Notes: generated by a model not told the origin, from the sequence alone. Positions 12,370 to 22,635 are shown, numbered from the stretch's first letter. The stretch is 64,000 nt of DNA from Eonycteris spelaea (GCA_003508835.1 PUFA01000027.1:9548001-9612000); one strand, 5' to 3'. Made by a program: numbers and translations.

Positions 12370-12700
12370 ATACTTTAGGAGAACCTGAAATTCCAATAAA
12401 AGGGGAAACTACTAATGCCTTTGTAGGTACTGGGGCTACTTCATTCAGTCTTTACCCTACCCAACTAAGTTGCCTTCTCCCTCAGAGTAAAACGTCTGTA
12501 CAAAAGGAGAAATGTCTAACCAACCAATGTCCATTTTTAAATCAAAATCTATTCCCTTCTAGCTAGGGAATGTTACAGGACAATATACATTTTTGCTAGT
12601 CAGATCTGTCCCTCCCGATTTACCTAGTAGGGCAAGACTTTCATGAAACCTGCATATTCTTTTCAAGAAGACCAAAATGCTTTTACAACTAAATCAGATG
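12370..12700 (+). pseudogene. ERV protease remnant
   Basis: The region reads as a retroviral aspartic protease: a hydrophobic lead strand, then the active-site loop, then a distal segment ending near 12650 in a V-G-Q-D-F-like strand. At the active site the triplet reads G-T-G-A rather than D-T-G-A: the catalytic Asp codon is GGT (about 12429). Later stops and shifts break the frame. An aspartic protease without this Asp is inactive whatever the rest of the frame looks like. Confidence 0.65.
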
Positions 12701-12749
12701 CTGAAACAATTGAGAAAATAACAATTTTAAAGGAACCTCCCCGAGAGGA

Positions 12750-13203
12750 AACTAATCTTAAGACTTAATGTTGGCTGCACGACATTCCTATGAAGCTCTG
12801 GGCTCTTTCCAGTACAGACACTGGCATAATCAAGTCAGCCACTCCTATCAAAATAACTGCTGACAATAATTTGCCTCTATTTAATATTTACCAATATCCT
12901 TTAAGACTCATTAGACGAGATTACTGAAAAAGAGTGGCTCATAATTCCATATATGAACTCCTGTAATTTTCCTATCCTTTCAATTAAAAAAAAAAAAATC
13001 TAATGGAAAAGAATGAAGATTTGTACAGGATCTCAGAGTTATAAATTAAATAGTTATTCTAGGATATCCTGTGGTTCCAAATGGACATACCCTATTATCA
13101 GCCATTGCTGTGGACTGCCAATATTTTTCAGTAATAGATTTCTATAGTGCCCTTTTCAGCATTCCTGTAGAAAATGACAGTCAATATCTCTTTGCCTTCA
13201 TCT
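12750..13203 (+). pseudogene. ERV reverse transcriptase, N-terminal part only
   Basis: The fingers and first palm segment are recognisable: V-Q-D-L-R at about 13024-13040, then V-P-N-G-H-T-L-L at about 13075, and V-I-D-F-Y-S with the first catalytic Asp (GAT 13137-13139) retained. The reading ends in a TGA at about 13204 after an L-F-A-F strand. Just downstream the sequence jumps to the connection/RNase H side, so the rest of the palm with the YxDD motif, and the thumb, are missing (about 0.8 kb by comparison with family length). An in-frame TAA (about 13047) and other lesions add to this. Confidence 0.8.
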
Positions 13204-13380
13204 GAAAAGATAATCAGCTTCTTATGAAATACTACTATTTTCTGCACTCAATATTACTTTAGATCCATGTAACCATTTCAACCCAGCAACTTTACTAACT
13301 TCTTTACAGGGTGAAGACAACCATGATTGCATTTTACTTACTGACCACCTTGCTCCTAGGAAACTCCTACTGATAACGCT

Positions 13381-13848
13381 GACTTAATTTGGTTTATAGA
13401 TAGATTTTTCTCAAAGGAAACAGAAACATTCGAGCTGGATGGATATGCAGTCACTTACACAATGGTTGTAATAGAAAGTTCTTATTTATCTGAAATAAGC
13501 TCTGACCAACAAGCCGAATTAGTTATTCTGGCCAAAGATCAAATAGCCAATATTTACAATGATAGTCCCTGTGCCTTTGGTTGAGCTCACACTGTGGAAT
13601 ATTGTGGAAGCAATAAGGCTTTTCAAAATCCAAGGCAGATCATAAAAAATGAAAAATGGATTGAAGAATTACTGGATGCCACACAGCAACTGAGACAATT
13701 GGCAATTATCAAAATTCCAGGACATTCTAAATCTACCACCATGGAAACAAAAGGAAATTATTTAGTCGATGCTGTAGCTAAAAAAGCAGCACTAAGGAAT
13801 CAAATTATCCAGACTGCGAATGTTTTTTACTTCTTGCTAAATAAATAA
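13381..13848 (+). pseudogene. ERV RNase H domain, one in-frame stop
   Basis: A 156-codon frame interrupted only by TGA at 13582-13584. RNase H cleaves the RNA strand of the RNA:DNA hybrid during reverse transcription. All four acidic metal-binding positions are still present: Asp at 13399-13401 (in W-F-I-D), Glu at 13516-13518 (in Q-A-E-L), Asp at 13561-13563 (in Y-N-D-S) and Asp at 13768-13770 (in L-V-D-A). The C-terminal half (13594-13848) contains the I-P-G-H-S-K loop with the conserved His, and the A-K-K-A-A helix typical of gammaretroviral RNase H. It is the best preserved part of the provirus, but it has no start of its own and its upstream pol is destroyed. Confidence 0.85.
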
Positions 13849-13989
13849 AATACTCTTTTACAGTTCCAGAAGACTGCTATGAAAGGAAAAATATGGCAAC
13901 AAAAAGGGAGAACCTTTGACTCAGACAGATATGGCTTGGACACAGTGGGAAACGAATCTTACCTATACTTCAATGTGCATATGAATTAA

Positions 13990-14930
13990 CACACTGGGAT
14001 CCTGAAAGAATAGTTTCGTGGAGTAAACAGTATTACTGGAAAGCTTCTTCCACTGCAGCTCATAAAGTGTACAGAAGAAATTCTATTTGTCTAAAATACA
14101 ACCCTGAAAAACCAATCCACAGATCCCAGGGACATTTCACACTCCCTCTAAGTCCATTTGAGGAATGACAATTGTGTTTTATCCAAATGCCCTCATTTCA
14201 AGGCTACAAATGTGTGTTAGTTTGATTTATATGTTCTCCCATTGGGTGGAGGCATTTCCATGCAAAAGAGCAACAGCCTTAATGGTAGGTAAATTTTCAT
14301 TGGAAAGAATAATTCCCAATTGGGGAATTCCCCCTGAGTTACATAGTGACAAAGGGACTCATTTTACTGGGTAAATAATGCAATCCGTTTGTAATATTTG
14401 ACCATTCTACAGCATTTTCCACTGTTTATCGCCCCCTATTCTTTGGATTCATGAAATACACACATGGTACAATTAAAACTCAACTAACTAAAGTTCAGAT
14501 GCTTCTAATCCCCCTTAGCCGAAAGCTCTCCCTATAGTGCTCCTCATTGTGATATCCACTCCCTTTGGTAAATACAGCCTTTCTCCTTATGAAATAGTCA
14601 CTGGTCACCCTCTGCATTTGGATGAAGGGGCATATGAACTAACCTTAAGAGGAAACATTCTGTGTTATTATAAAGAACTTATTAATCAGCTTAAAGAAAT
14701 TGATAAATTAGGAACTGATTCATTTCATAGTGCAATCCTGGAAGACAAAGACTCAAAGCTCATGGCTTACAACCATGAGATTTTGTCTACCCTAAAAGAC
14801 TCTCTCCAACCTTATTGTAAGAGACCTTATCAGATGTTACAAACTAATTCATTTGGCCAAACCTAAAGAAGTTAACTCATGGACCCACATTTCTCAGCTA
14901 AAACTGTGCCTAACCATGAATGGATATTCA
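13990..14930 (+). pseudogene. ERV integrase remnant
   Basis: Integrase inserts viral cDNA into the host genome. The zinc-binding N-domain is partial: of the C-x2-C pair only the second Cys is readable, in S-I-C-L-K-Y-N-P near 14085. In the catalytic core the motif F-S-H-W-V-E-A-F-P (14229-14255) and H-S-D-K-G-T-H-F (from 14342, Asp at 14348-14350) are clear. The place of the first catalytic Asp is TGT (Cys, 14175-14177), next to an in-frame TGA (14166-14168), and the catalytic Glu is not readable in frame near 14454. The C-terminal part 14537-14866 stays open (S-P-Y-E-I-V-T-G-H-P, typical of class I ERVs). At least one frameshift separates the N and core parts. Confidence 0.85.
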
Positions 14931-15544
14931 TCCCCATCTCTGACATTCACCTCTCCCTACAAAAGACATCATAGACTTCCCAGGATGAGAATCCACTGAC
15001 ATCAGAGGTAGACAGTTAACTCAAGACATTGACAAAACCTGTATACCTACAGATTGATGTTAAACTCAGAAATCATTGTTTGATTGTCTTTAACTGTCTA
15101 TTAATGATTAGTCGTAATAATAGTTATATTTGTTTTTCTTTCCATATAGTCCAACTGTTTATGATGACTGAAGATGTAGAAGATAAATGTTAATATTCTT
15201 TATGGCTTATGTAAATGTTATACTAAATGCCAAATATAGAAAAATGAGAAAGGCGGCCAAACTCGAATTGTGATAGTTCACAGGATAGAAATGATCCAGT
15301 GTCTTCACAATGAAAGCTGTAAGATTTGACTACCTTCCATTTACCTGCCCTTTTCTTTTTGGGAAAATTTAGTCTCAACTCACATCCCATGGTTACAGTG
15401 TTGTCCCGTTCCCAATGGTCCACAATTTCAACAAGACAACATCTATACTGAGACTTCCTAGAAATGACTGTCTTAACATTGTGAGACTGCAATATCTGAC
15501 CAAAAGGTTGGTAATCAATGCATCCTTCAGATTGATTTATGACC
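14931..15544 (+). other. Provirus 3' region without recognisable env
   Basis: Only about 0.6 kb lies between the end of integrase and the 3' LTR. An env gene usually needs 1.5-2 kb. No surface-protein cleavage site, fusion peptide or immunosuppressive-like segment is seen in any frame, so env is deleted or reduced to unrecognisable remnants. Overlapping small frames at 15223-15546 (minus) and 15415-15618 (plus, running into the LTR) look like chance. Confidence 0.6.
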
Positions 15545-15556
15545 AAAAGGGGGAGT
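15545..15556 (+). other. Polypurine tract (plus-strand primer)
   Basis: AAAAGGGGGAG lies directly before the TG that opens the 3' LTR, where plus-strand DNA synthesis is primed in retroviruses. Confidence 0.8.
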
Positions 15557-16009
15557 TGTGGATAAAAAGTGGTTCTAAGGTAAGTAACCTCAAGGATGAT
15601 CTGATCATAAATTCCTAAATGGACAGGTAATGGAGGGTAGTCCCACCCTAGGCATATAACTGCTTTAGTAAAAGGTTTATCCTTGCCTTAAGGAAGCCCT
15701 ATCCATGGTTCTTGTGCATCTAGGTTAACACACCTTGGAAATGCCAGAGTAATCCTTTGATAGGCAAAATCATTCTCAAGGGAGCACGTAATCTTGTTAA
15801 CTATCCAGTAATCCAATTCCCACCTTGCTTTCTTCCCACCTTCATTTAATCTTCCTTAAATTCCCTCCTTCATACCAAATGTATAAAAGAAACTGCAAAC
15901 TGCCATTCTAGGAAGTATTTTTCTGTATGTTGAGATCTTGCTTCCCGGTGTATCCTCTGTTTGGTCTTTATAAATATTTTCTACAGTTTTGGACATTCGT
16001 ATATTGACA
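15557..16009 (+). repeat. 3' LTR of the provirus
   Basis: 453 bp, from TGTGGATAAAAAG to ATATTGACA, followed by the ATCC duplication. A 'tgtataaaagaaactgc' TATA-type element lies near 15880. The region that should hold the polyadenylation signal (GGCTCAAATAAA in the other copies) is shortened to 'ggtctttataaat', so this LTR has lost a canonical AATAAA. Confidence 0.9.
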
Positions 16010-16261
16010 ATCCCATTTATATCAACATAGCTTTTGGAATCTGTTTTTTTAGAATCTCTACTCCTGAACTGAAATATGAATCATCACAGTAGATTTGAAC
16101 ATGAAAGTGACTGTGCTGTCTTTAATCTTCCACCCCATCCATGACATAACACAAAAGCCTCAGCTCACCTGGAAATCCTTAAAGACATTGACTACTATAC
16201 TCAGTTTTATTCATTTTAAACTTGAAATTTAAGTTTTCATTAGATATGGCTAAGATGCTAA
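16010..16261. other. Spacer between provirus and inverted solo LTR
   Basis: About 250 bp of ordinary sequence that no repeat explains. It begins with the ATCC duplication of the provirus and ends with the CTAA duplication of the next element. Confidence 0.5.
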
Positions 16262-16673
16262 TGTCGATGAAAGAAATGTTCAAACCTGTCGAGAATTTTT
16301 ATGAGTTTATTTGAGCCAACAATATGCGAGAGAGAAAGATCTCAAATGCTCTGCAGAAAAGTTTTATAGTTTCTTTTATGCATCTGAAATTAGGGAGGGA
16401 ATATAAAATTGGAGAAAGCAAGGCAAGCATTGGATTATAGTATAGTTAATAAGATTATGTGTTATCTTAAGGGTTAAAATCCCTTTCTAGAGGTATTATT
16501 TCTGGTATTTCAAAGGTATTAACCTAAATGCACAAGAACAGTGAGGTTAAAACTTTTCACTAAAGAAATTATAGGCCTGGGGCATGACTAAGCACAAAAC
16601 CTGCCCAGTTAGAAATTTATGATCAGATCACCCTATGAGGTTACTTTGCATAGAATCCTCTTTTTTACCCACA
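16262..16673 (-). mobile_element. Solo LTR, same ERV family, inverted
   Basis: On the minus strand it runs TGTGGGTAAAAAAG ... GGGTGATCTGATCATAAATT ... ATAGTTTCTTTT ... TTGGCTCAAATAAAC ... TTTCATCGACA, block for block the LTR of the neighbouring provirus (412 bp). Perfect 4-bp duplications, CTAA at 16258-16261 and CTAA at 16674-16677, show it is an independent integration and not a rearranged piece of the provirus. Confidence 0.92.
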
Positions 16674-16884
16674 CTAATTTATTTTAATTCATATATGAAA
16701 TAAATTCTTATCTAGCCGATGAGAAAAGAAAGTGCTCATACTTTACGAATGTGCATAATCATTTTAATTTTTAAAGTAATGTCTTGGAATTTCATTGAAA
16801 AGACCCATAGTATTTAAAAAAAAAATTAATGCAACTCTAAAGAACAAATATTTTAATGTTCAAAAAATTTCAAATAGTCAAGCT

Positions 16885-17060
16885 TTGTATCTGGCATTTT
16901 CTAGCTGTTTGACCATAAAGCAATGACTTCTTTCCACAGATAATGATAATGATAATGATAGCATACTTATCTCACAGGATTTTGCTCAGACTTAAATAAA
17001 ATAATTTATTTTAAAGTACTTAGTCAACTGTAAACTATTAGGTAATATATCAGCTGTTTT
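16885..17060 (+). repeat. MIR SINE, sense
   Basis: Words in MIR order: 'tttctagctgtttgacc', 'aagcaatgacttctttcca', '(gataat)n agcatacttatctcacagg', 'cttaaataaaataatt', 'aaagtacttagtcaac'. A short GATAAT expansion lies at 16940-16962. Confidence 0.6.
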
Positions 17061-18147
17061 CACTCATGTTTATTTTTTTTTAAAGATAAAGGAGAAAGTA
17101 GATAACATTTATTCTAAAATAAGTTTTAGAAATGTCTTGGGTCAACTGCCTCTAGAATTTTTGATCAAAAAAGGAAACATTTTGCCTTTCAACCTTAATC
17201 AATGCAAAACATTTCACTTAATCCTAAAAAACGAATTTCCACAGGTATTTTATTGGGTAGAGTTGATTTTAAAAGATCTAAAATAAGAATATGGTGGTAA
17301 TGGAAAACAATATTTAGTATCAACATTAAATAGGCACAAAGGGCACTCTTGTAATTAAACATACTTAGACATGTAGCTAAAGAAAATATACCTCTGGGAG
17401 AAACTCTAACTGCTGTTACTATTTTCAAACAAATATAGGATTCAAAAGTACCTATTTTAGTGCTGATATTTAATGTCTCACTATGTTTCCATTACAAAGA
17501 CTTCTTTTAGCAGTTTATACTGGGCCATAAAATTTCACTTTGGAGTACTCCTTAGCATCCAAAAAAGCTATTACAGCCTCCTGGGGAAATAATAAGCATA
17601 TTTATAGAACATATATATAAAATATTGATATATTATGTTTACCTATTTTTAAAAAATACACTTTTGACAACTAATCTCCTTTAAAAAATTGCCAAATCAT
17701 ATTACCTTCTTCTGTTCCACTAATGTAAAAGGAAAAATAAAATTAAATTCAGTGTCCTTTCAATTGTTTCTAAATATGATTCATCTGGTGTCAACAAAGT
17801 ATCACTGTATTTCAGAGTTTGCCTGCTAGCATCTAAAAAAATTGAGAGGAGCCAATACTCTTAAATGGGAATAAAGTCACATTAATTTTTCTGAAGTTTT
17901 GTGAGTATGTGTGTTGTTATTGTTGAGAATTGCTGTTGCTAAAATTGTGTGCAATCTGCTATTACCTTAACGAAATAAAGATACTTAATAAGAAATACAT
18001 AAGTTGTCTTTGGATGGTTTCCTTAGAATCCGGAAGGCTTGAAAATCATGAACATTTATTTTAATTGTGAAAAAAAAATCATCCAATATTTCAGTTATTC
18101 ACATACAGGACCAAGGGAACACAGAGACCACCAGTCTTTATTTATCT
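17061..18147. other. Unannotated AT-rich sequence
   Basis: No gene or confident repeat is seen. The last four bases, ATCT at 18144-18147, are the left target duplication of the next LTR. Confidence 0.4.
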
Positions 18148-18490
18148 TGTGCTGGCTGGAAAATGAGTGCTTGGATATCGCCCATGGGAACATAGGCTGT
18201 CACCCATGAGAACATAGCATTCTAACAATAAGCTTTCTGCTTCTGCACCCCACTTGCACAAGTGATCTGTGGGTTGACAGGTAGTAAATAGAAGAAAATA
18301 GACCTTTGTGTTCAGACAGAATGAAGAATGGGGTTTAGGGCTTAAAAACCCTTACCTCTACATTTTGGGGCTGCTTAATTTGGGGTCTGCGTACCCCTGA
18401 CAGACCCAGCTGGCTGAATAAAGAGCGTGTTTCCTATAACTCACTGGTTTCTAGTGGTCAATGTGTCTATCAGGGCTGGCGGCTACACCA
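18148..18490 (+). mobile_element. Solo LTR of a second class I ERV family
   Basis: 343 bp from TGTGCTGGCTGG to GGCTACACCA, flanked by perfect 4-bp duplications ATCT (18144-18147 and 18491-18494). It has class I LTR organisation: a TATA-like 'cttaaaaaccc' (about 18341), then AATAAA at 18417-18422, then a U5-like 'gtcaatgtgtctatcaggg'. Unlike the surrounding DNA it has a G+C-richer 3' half. It shares no blocks with the LTR family at 7.4-16.7 kb. The family name is unknown to me. Confidence 0.75.
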
Positions 18491-18703
18491 ATCTCAAATA
18501 TCAAAGAATCCTCTCAAAAAGAAAATGCCTTTGTAATATTCTATTTTATAGGTTAGTCTTAAGATTCTATTTTTCATAGGATATTTTCACTCTTAAGTGT
18601 TGAAAATTTCTCCCTGTTAAAACATTTTAGGTGCTTAATCCTGTGGTGTTGGTACATGAAATTTGATCATTAAAAATGCTAGAGATACAACAGATTCTTC
18701 AAA

Positions 18704-18727
18704 ATATAATAATAATAATAATAATAA
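18704..18727. repeat. (AAT)n microsatellite
   Basis: About eight AAT units. Confidence 0.9.
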
Positions 18728-18754
18728 AACAGTAAAAATGATACAAGAAATATT

Positions 18755-19005
18755 AATAACAAGCACCTTTTATTGAGTCCTTTCTATATCTCTGGCATGG
18801 TGTTAAGTTCTTTATGTGCATCATCTCATTAAAATCCCAAAATAAGTCTATGGGTTCAATATATGTTTTGATGGGAAAACTAGGCTCTAAGAAACAAAAC
18901 AACTGATAAAATATTATATAGCTAATCACTGGCAATGCTGGGACTCAAACTGCATTCTGAGCATAAAGCTTATGTTTAATCATCTTGCTCTACCTACCTC
19001 TTGAC
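18755..19005 (-). repeat. MIR SINE, antisense
   Basis: Antisense MIR order: 'caccttttattgagtccttt', 'ggcatggtgttaag', 'atgtgcatcatctcatta', 'tgggaaaactaggctctaag', 'tagctaatcactggcaatg', 'gggactcaaactgc', then 'gcttatgtttaatcatcttg'. Nearly full length. The minus-strand open frame 18753-18935 lies within it. Confidence 0.75.
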
Positions 19006-19729
19006 TCTAGAACATGATTATGATTTGATAAATTGAAATTCTAACAACAGGAACAGTAGCTGACCCAAATAAGATAGATGACTAGATGGCAGGATAGCTA
19101 GATGGCTAGACAGTAAATAATATTATAGAATAGCTTTGCTTTTTTGGGTGGGGGGGAAGGATCATTAAAAACTACTCTTTAAAGTTACTGCATACCTTGG
19201 TATTCTAGTCTGAAATGTAAGATATAGAAAATTACATATCTTTAAAATAACTGTCAAAAAGAATAATGCTATTTGCCTTTTGAAATCAGCAATGCAATAT
19301 TAATTACATGGAAACTAATAAAATTATCTGACATTTAAGAAGTTTTAAATGGCTTCATAACTCTTATACTTTTCATCTTTACTAAATTGGTGTTCAAATA
19401 TCATCTGCCCATAATTAGTGTATAAAAGCTAATGAATCTAGCTATGCATAAATTTTTTATTTAACTGTATAATTACTCCTTAGTTGTTCATAAAATTAGT
19501 TTGGAAATATTTTGAAAGGCTTAGCAATAGCTTTGCTTCTTTTAACTCATGAACTGTGACTCCACATAAAATTAGACTAAGAAAGGAGAATTTTCAAAAA
19601 AAAAAACTGAAATTATTGACATTTCTCACAATTATGATTACATTAAAACCAATGACATACATTTAGCATTTATAACTGCTCTAATCTTTGAATTTGGTAC
19701 ATGGAATATATTGAAAATAAAACTTGATC
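19006..19729. other. Unannotated; short TAGATGGC-like tandem
   Basis: A degenerate tandem of the type (ta)gatggc/tagatgac occupies about 19070-19115. A T-plus-G tract (tttttgggtgggggggaagg) lies at 19140-19160. Otherwise nothing is recognised. Confidence 0.4.
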
Positions 19730-20324
19730 TCCTCATCATCAACCTGCCTCCCATAATATTCTCCTCTTAAAAAAAAATGGTCCCTCTATTCTTCTAGTTG
19801 CTCAGCCTCAAGTTTAAAATTCATATATTTCTGTCACATTTCATCCCTTTCACTCACCACCATCACCTTAGTCCAACCAATATCACTCCCTGCCTGACCT
19901 TGGGCAATATCTGCCTAACCGGTCTTGCCACTCAAATAATTATTCCCATCTCTCAGCCTTTCACACAGAAATGCAAGTTGCCCTTGTACAACTTGCCTAA
20001 CCTCACCATTGAGTAAAACCTAATCTTTATCACTGTTTATGAGGCCACATGTGGCCTGGACCTCTGTTCTTTTGTCTTCATTCCCACTCTTTCCTTTTGT
20101 TCACTCTGTTCCAACCACATTGCCTCTTAGTGCCTAGAATACACTAAGCCAGGATTTCTTTCTGGGCCTTTATGCTAGTTCTCCTTCCTCAAAATATTCT
20201 TCCTCCAGGTTTCTGCATGTCACAGTCCCTCCTTTATTTAAAGTCTCTCTTGAAATGTCATTTAGAAAAAAAAGCATTCTCTGTCCTCCCTTTTTACAAA
20301 AGAGTGAGCTCCATCACTCTCTAG
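19730..20324 (+). repeat. L2 fragment, sense, near 3' end
   Basis: Matches the sense L2 text of the late ORF2/3' end: 'gcctgaccttgggc', 'acctctgttcttttgtc', 'ttgttcactctgttccaacc', 'tttctgggcctttatgctag', 'ttctccttcctcaaaatatt', 'agtctctcttgaaatgtca'. The open frame 19798-20016 is inside it and is not a gene. Confidence 0.65.
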
Positions 20325-20665
20325 CTAGAAGTTTTATTATATTAATCTTCCAAACAATTCTAAGAAGTGGATTTTATTTTATTTTTTTTATACTGAAGGA
20401 TGGAGAACTTAACTGACTTATATTAAAATTTACTACATACTAGACATGTGGCTAAGATTTTAACTATTTCTCCAGATTCTTCAGCCTTTATGCTTTATCG
20501 AATGCCTAATCCCATTTATTCTCCAGTTTTACAAAGAGGACTGTGAGGGTCAAGCGTTAAAGATAATTGTCCAAGATCACATAGCAAATAAATGGTAGAG
20601 CAGGATATTAAACTCTGGCTGATCCAATCTGGTGATTACTCCCCTACACCACACTGCCTTCCTTC
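20325..20665 (-). repeat. Two MIR copies, antisense
   Basis: 20325-20425 is a partial antisense MIR ('attaatcttccaaacaattc', 'tactgaaggatggag'). 20430-20665 is a fuller one ('tttactacatactagacatg', 'agatcacatagcaaataaat', 'gtagagcaggatattaaact', 'cccctacaccacactgcctt'). Confidence 0.6.
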
Positions 20666-22014
20666 TTAAGGAAGGGGTGATGTTGTAACTACTGTCAATA
20701 GACAAAGATATGACATTTGTTCACTTTGTATGTGTTCTGGGTTTTATTTTTGCTCACTTATCCATCTCATGTGAGCAAATATTTCAAATTGATTATTTGG
20801 CTGGTGTGTAAATATAAGCAATTTATACATATGGTATAGAACATTACCAATATTGACACTATCCCAGAAATTATTTAGAATTGAGACCATGATTCCCACT
20901 AATTTTTCTTTTTATTTATTTGCTAATATCCTATCCTTCTAATATAACTGCTAAACTTCCATTTTTCAATTCCATACTGGGACATCCTTTAAATCTTTTA
21001 ATATATCATTTTACTAAGGCCATAATAAAATTTTCCTTTCATTGTTTGTATATTTAGTGAAAGATAAAGATCACCTGTACCATACATTTGTTTTATATGT
21101 AAATCAGCCTTCACATATTTAATTTTAAAATTGTCATGGGTTAAAAATGCCATTTACATACTGAAATCAAATATCATCTAACAGAGGGTATATATTTGTA
21201 AATTTATACAAAGATATACCAAGTTATCCTAATACAACTATAGCCAACACATAGAAACAATCAACTACAAGCAATAATCTGATAGTATATAAAGTTATAG
21301 AAATAGAAATTAATAATCAGATCAATGTCTCCTGCTTTGAGAATAAGCATTTCAATTTTGTCTCAGCATTATCTAATACCAGGAGAAAGAAGACAAGTTA
21401 TCTTGTGACAACATTCTTCAGTATGTCAGACATTATCTTGTAATCAGATTTACAATAAAGATGATTAGAAGTGCCTTTGGTACCTCAGTGTAGTCTCATA
21501 AAGGCATATATGAAAAGGAATATTTTACATCATTTTAAGTCAAGATTAGTAGTAGTAATTTTATTCCATTCAGCTCAAAACCAGCTCAAAGAAATAACAA
21601 CCAAACATTTCCATCTAATTTTTTTTTTTTGCAATAGTTGGAAAGTAAATGTCACAAGCATTTAGGATTACTGAAATTCAACTATCTAATTAACTTTATT
21701 TAAAATCCAGATTAAAGCCACTATTGTGGTAATAGCTATTATTTATATAAAACTAAAAGAGAAAGGAATGTTTGCTTCCAGAAGAATACACCACAGACTA
21801 GGTTTACATGTCAACGGAGAGTTTTACTAACTATCTAATCTTACCTGTAGGGATTGGGAAAAGGTCTACTATGTATAATTCAAGCTCATTGTAATAGAAA
21901 TTTGCTATTTGCACATTAAAAAGTAAGCCGATTTAGAAACCTATTATCTAAGTTGAAGTGATTTGAAGCCATGCAATCTATGTGTGAGATATATAAAATC
22001 AAAACCTGATGCTT
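20666..22014. other. Unannotated AT-rich sequence
   Basis: No gene, RNA or confident repeat was recognised. The 64-codon frame at 21471-21665 is of chance length. Confidence 0.4.
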
Positions 22015-22110
22015 TATTGTAATGTAAACACTGGTGAGAAAGTTTCATATGTGCCTAGCATACAGTGGGAGATCAATAAGTGTTTGTTGAATAAATGCAT
22101 GCATGGATAA
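22015..22110 (+). repeat. MIR/L2 3' end, sense
   Basis: The words 'tgtgcctagcatacagtggg', 'agatcaataagtgtttgttg' and 'aataaatgcat' are the shared 3' end of MIR and L2. The body of the element is too degraded to say which. Confidence 0.55.
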
Positions 22111-22506
22111 AGTGGCTTCATTATACAAGAACCTCACACATCACAATAGTTACAGGGCACAGAGGGAAATAAACCTTTACAAAGTGACTGGACTAAAAAA
22201 CCTTTAACCTTACCCACAATCCTTTAGCCCTGCCTCAGATTTAAGTGATTTCTTGATAATAAAGTATTCCAGTCACTTCTGCTAAAATTATGAATAAAGA
22301 CAAACTATTAAGCAGATTACAGATCCTCATAAAAGTTCCCATTCATTGAGCCTTGAGCTTAAATTTTGTTCATTCCAGTATGAGTACCACTAATTCTGTA
22401 TTAAATAGTACTATTATATTTTTATTTACCAAGGACAGTCATATCTCTAAATCCATTTGTTTCATTATTGGTATATAATTTAATAAGTGAAAATTTAACT
22501 TTTAAA

Positions 22507-22635
22507 TTTTTATTATTTATTTGTTTATTTATTTATTATATTTTTTTACAGCAGAAAAAAGAAAGTTTATTAGAAGGTAAAGTACATTTCCAGATGTGGA
22601 AGCAGGCCTGAGCAAGAGAAGCATGGTTCAAAAAG
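22507..22635 (-). repeat. Short poly(A)-tailed retrocopy of unknown origin
   Basis: Read on the minus strand, about 85 nt of unrecognised sequence ends in ACCTTCTAATAAACTTTC, then about 17 nt later a long A-rich tail (AAAAAAATATAATAAATAAA and on). AATAAA followed by a cleavage-distance gap and an A-rich tail is the mark of an L1-mobilised 3' end. Flanking TTAACTT repeats (22495-22501 and 22636-22642) may be the target duplication. The source could be an mRNA 3' UTR or an LTR transcript. Confidence 0.45.

Larger units (their letters stand above)
10192..16009 (+). mobile_element. Defective class I endogenous retrovirus (gammaretrovirus-like provirus)
   Basis: A 5.8-kb provirus laid out as 5' LTR, primer-binding site, gag, pro, pol, polypurine tract and 3' LTR. 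Identical 4-bp flanks, ATCC at 10188-10191 and ATCC at 16010-16013, mark the integration site. The pol gene reads as class I: an RNase H with the C-terminal GHxK-type ending, and an integrase carrying a FSHWVEAFP-like motif. It is short for a full-length provirus (usually 7-9 kb) because most of reverse transcriptase is deleted and no env is found. Every gene has stops or frameshifts and the two LTRs differ by many substitutions and indels, so the insertion is old and cannot make virus. Assignment to a named family needs a repeat library. Confidence 0.93.

Noticed and set aside
15223..15618. Frames near the 3' LTR as an env or accessory gene
   Set aside because: Short, on both strands, one crosses into the LTR, and no Env hallmarks are visible.
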